A stretch of DNA of 61,406 bases from Candidatus Scatonaster coprocaballi (lineage in GTDB: Bacteria; Bacillota; Clostridia; Saccharofermentanales; Saccharofermentanaceae), in NCBI GenBank assembly GCA_018064475.1, contig JAGHVD010000017.1, forward strand, positions 1-61,406, given 5' to 3'. Under the pieces are notes generated by a model. That model was not told where the DNA came from, did no database searches, and was given only the letters and a program-made list of their open reading frames with translations. Below, piece after piece: positions 61,157 through 61,406 of the stretch (positions within the stretch are counted from its first letter, which is position 1; each line of letters begins with the position of its first letter). The position numbers and the translations under genes are program-made.

Positions 61157-61406
61157 TTAGGTGTTATGCTTTCTCTTTCTGTCGTAGATCACTGTACCAA
61201 TCAGGGCTACACTGCTCAGGAGGAGGAAGGCAACCAGCAAGGTGGAATGGCTGTCATCGCCTGTCTTCGGGAGCGGGGAATCCGGAGCCGGTGATGTGGT
61301 CGGTGTCGGTGTTGGCGTACCGGTTGGTGTCGGTGTCGGATTCGGGTTCGGTGTAGGTGTTGGGCCAGGTGTCGGCGTCGGTCCAGGTGTAGGTGTTGGC
61401 GTTGGA
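61157..61406 (-). CDS. LPXTG cell-wall-anchored protein, 3' end
   Basis: Only the last 82 codons are inside the window; the gene continues past 61406. The visible part starts in a Thr/Pro/Gly/Asn repeat spacer (TPTPGPTPTPGPTPTPNPNP), then SPLPKTGDD, a sortase A-type LPXTG site, a membrane segment (STLLVAFLLLSSVALIGTVI) and the basic tail DRKRKHNT. This is a complete cell-wall sorting signal, so the protein is covalently attached to peptidoglycan. The functional domain lies outside the window. Confidence 0.88.
   Translation of the reverse strand, partial: PTPTPTPGPTPTPGPTPTPNPNPTPTPTGTPTPTPTTSPAPDSPLPKTGDDSHSTLLVAFLLLSSVALIGTVIYDRKRKHNT

Noticed and set aside
61285-61406. CRISPR-like or tandem DNA repeat at the window end
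   Set aside because: The ~12-bp repeats encode the Pro/Thr spacer of the LPXTG protein. There are no spacers and no regular repeat length.

Overview
The window reads as chromosomal DNA of a Gram-positive anaerobe of the Clostridia. The signs are an LPXTG sortase substrate, CDP-glycerol polymer chemistry, HemZ, a CBS-domain Mn-dependent pyrophosphatase, type II pantothenate kinase, a B12-binding radical SAM protein, strong AGGAGG-type ribosome binding sites and TTGACA/TATAAT promoters. The genus cannot be named from sequence alone. No IS element, integrase, prophage, rRNA or CRISPR array was seen.

Layout. 1-1300: two gene remnants, a PHP-type histidinol phosphatase and tRNA-Leu. 1400-11630: two complete signalling-plus-ABC-exporter modules, one NarL type and one OmpR type, probably for antimicrobial peptide or envelope stress. 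11800-14900: CBS-PPase and an intracellular GH43 glycosidase, on the minus strand. 15100-20180: a signalling operon of a lipid-kinase-like protein with an altered active site, a hybrid histidine kinase and a response regulator with two GGDEF-type domains. 20270-23390: serS, an anchored hypothetical and pssA. 23490-25420: trpBA, with trpB cut by an in-frame stop. 25710-30530: coaW, two membrane proteins, hemZ and a hypothetical, then tRNA-Pro. 30700-36290: a potRABCD-type polyamine operon, with potA frameshifted near its 3' end and an orphan gene fragment downstream.

36560-47850 is the most interesting part. A plus-strand operon encodes a complete route to 2-aminoethylphosphonate (PEP mutase, phosphonopyruvate decarboxylase, aminotransferase) plus a nucleotidyltransferase with its own winged-helix domain. 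It runs tail to tail, 5 bp apart, into a minus-strand operon that encodes two paralogous fusions of a YidC/Oxa1-like membrane domain with an LTA-synthase/alkaline-phosphatase-superfamily domain, flanking a CDP-glycerol glycerophosphotransferase. The simplest reading is a device that makes CMP-activated phosphonate and attaches phosphonate or glycerol-phosphate groups to an envelope polymer. The fusion enzymes may be unusual transferases built on a YidC scaffold.

48080-61406: putP, a B12-radical SAM protein, a GT-C glycosyltransferase-like protein, a NUDIX hydrolase, a HEAT-repeat protein, a CapA-like lipoprotein, purE-purF-purN, then a minus-strand operon of an ECF-like sigma factor, a small two-TM protein, a polytopic protein and a PrsW-like protease, with a second small two-TM protein downstream. 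The window ends inside an LPXTG protein.

Several genes are broken or shortened (aldo/keto reductase, trpB, potA, the fragment at 30709). This is either real decay or sequence error, and read-level checks are needed to tell which.
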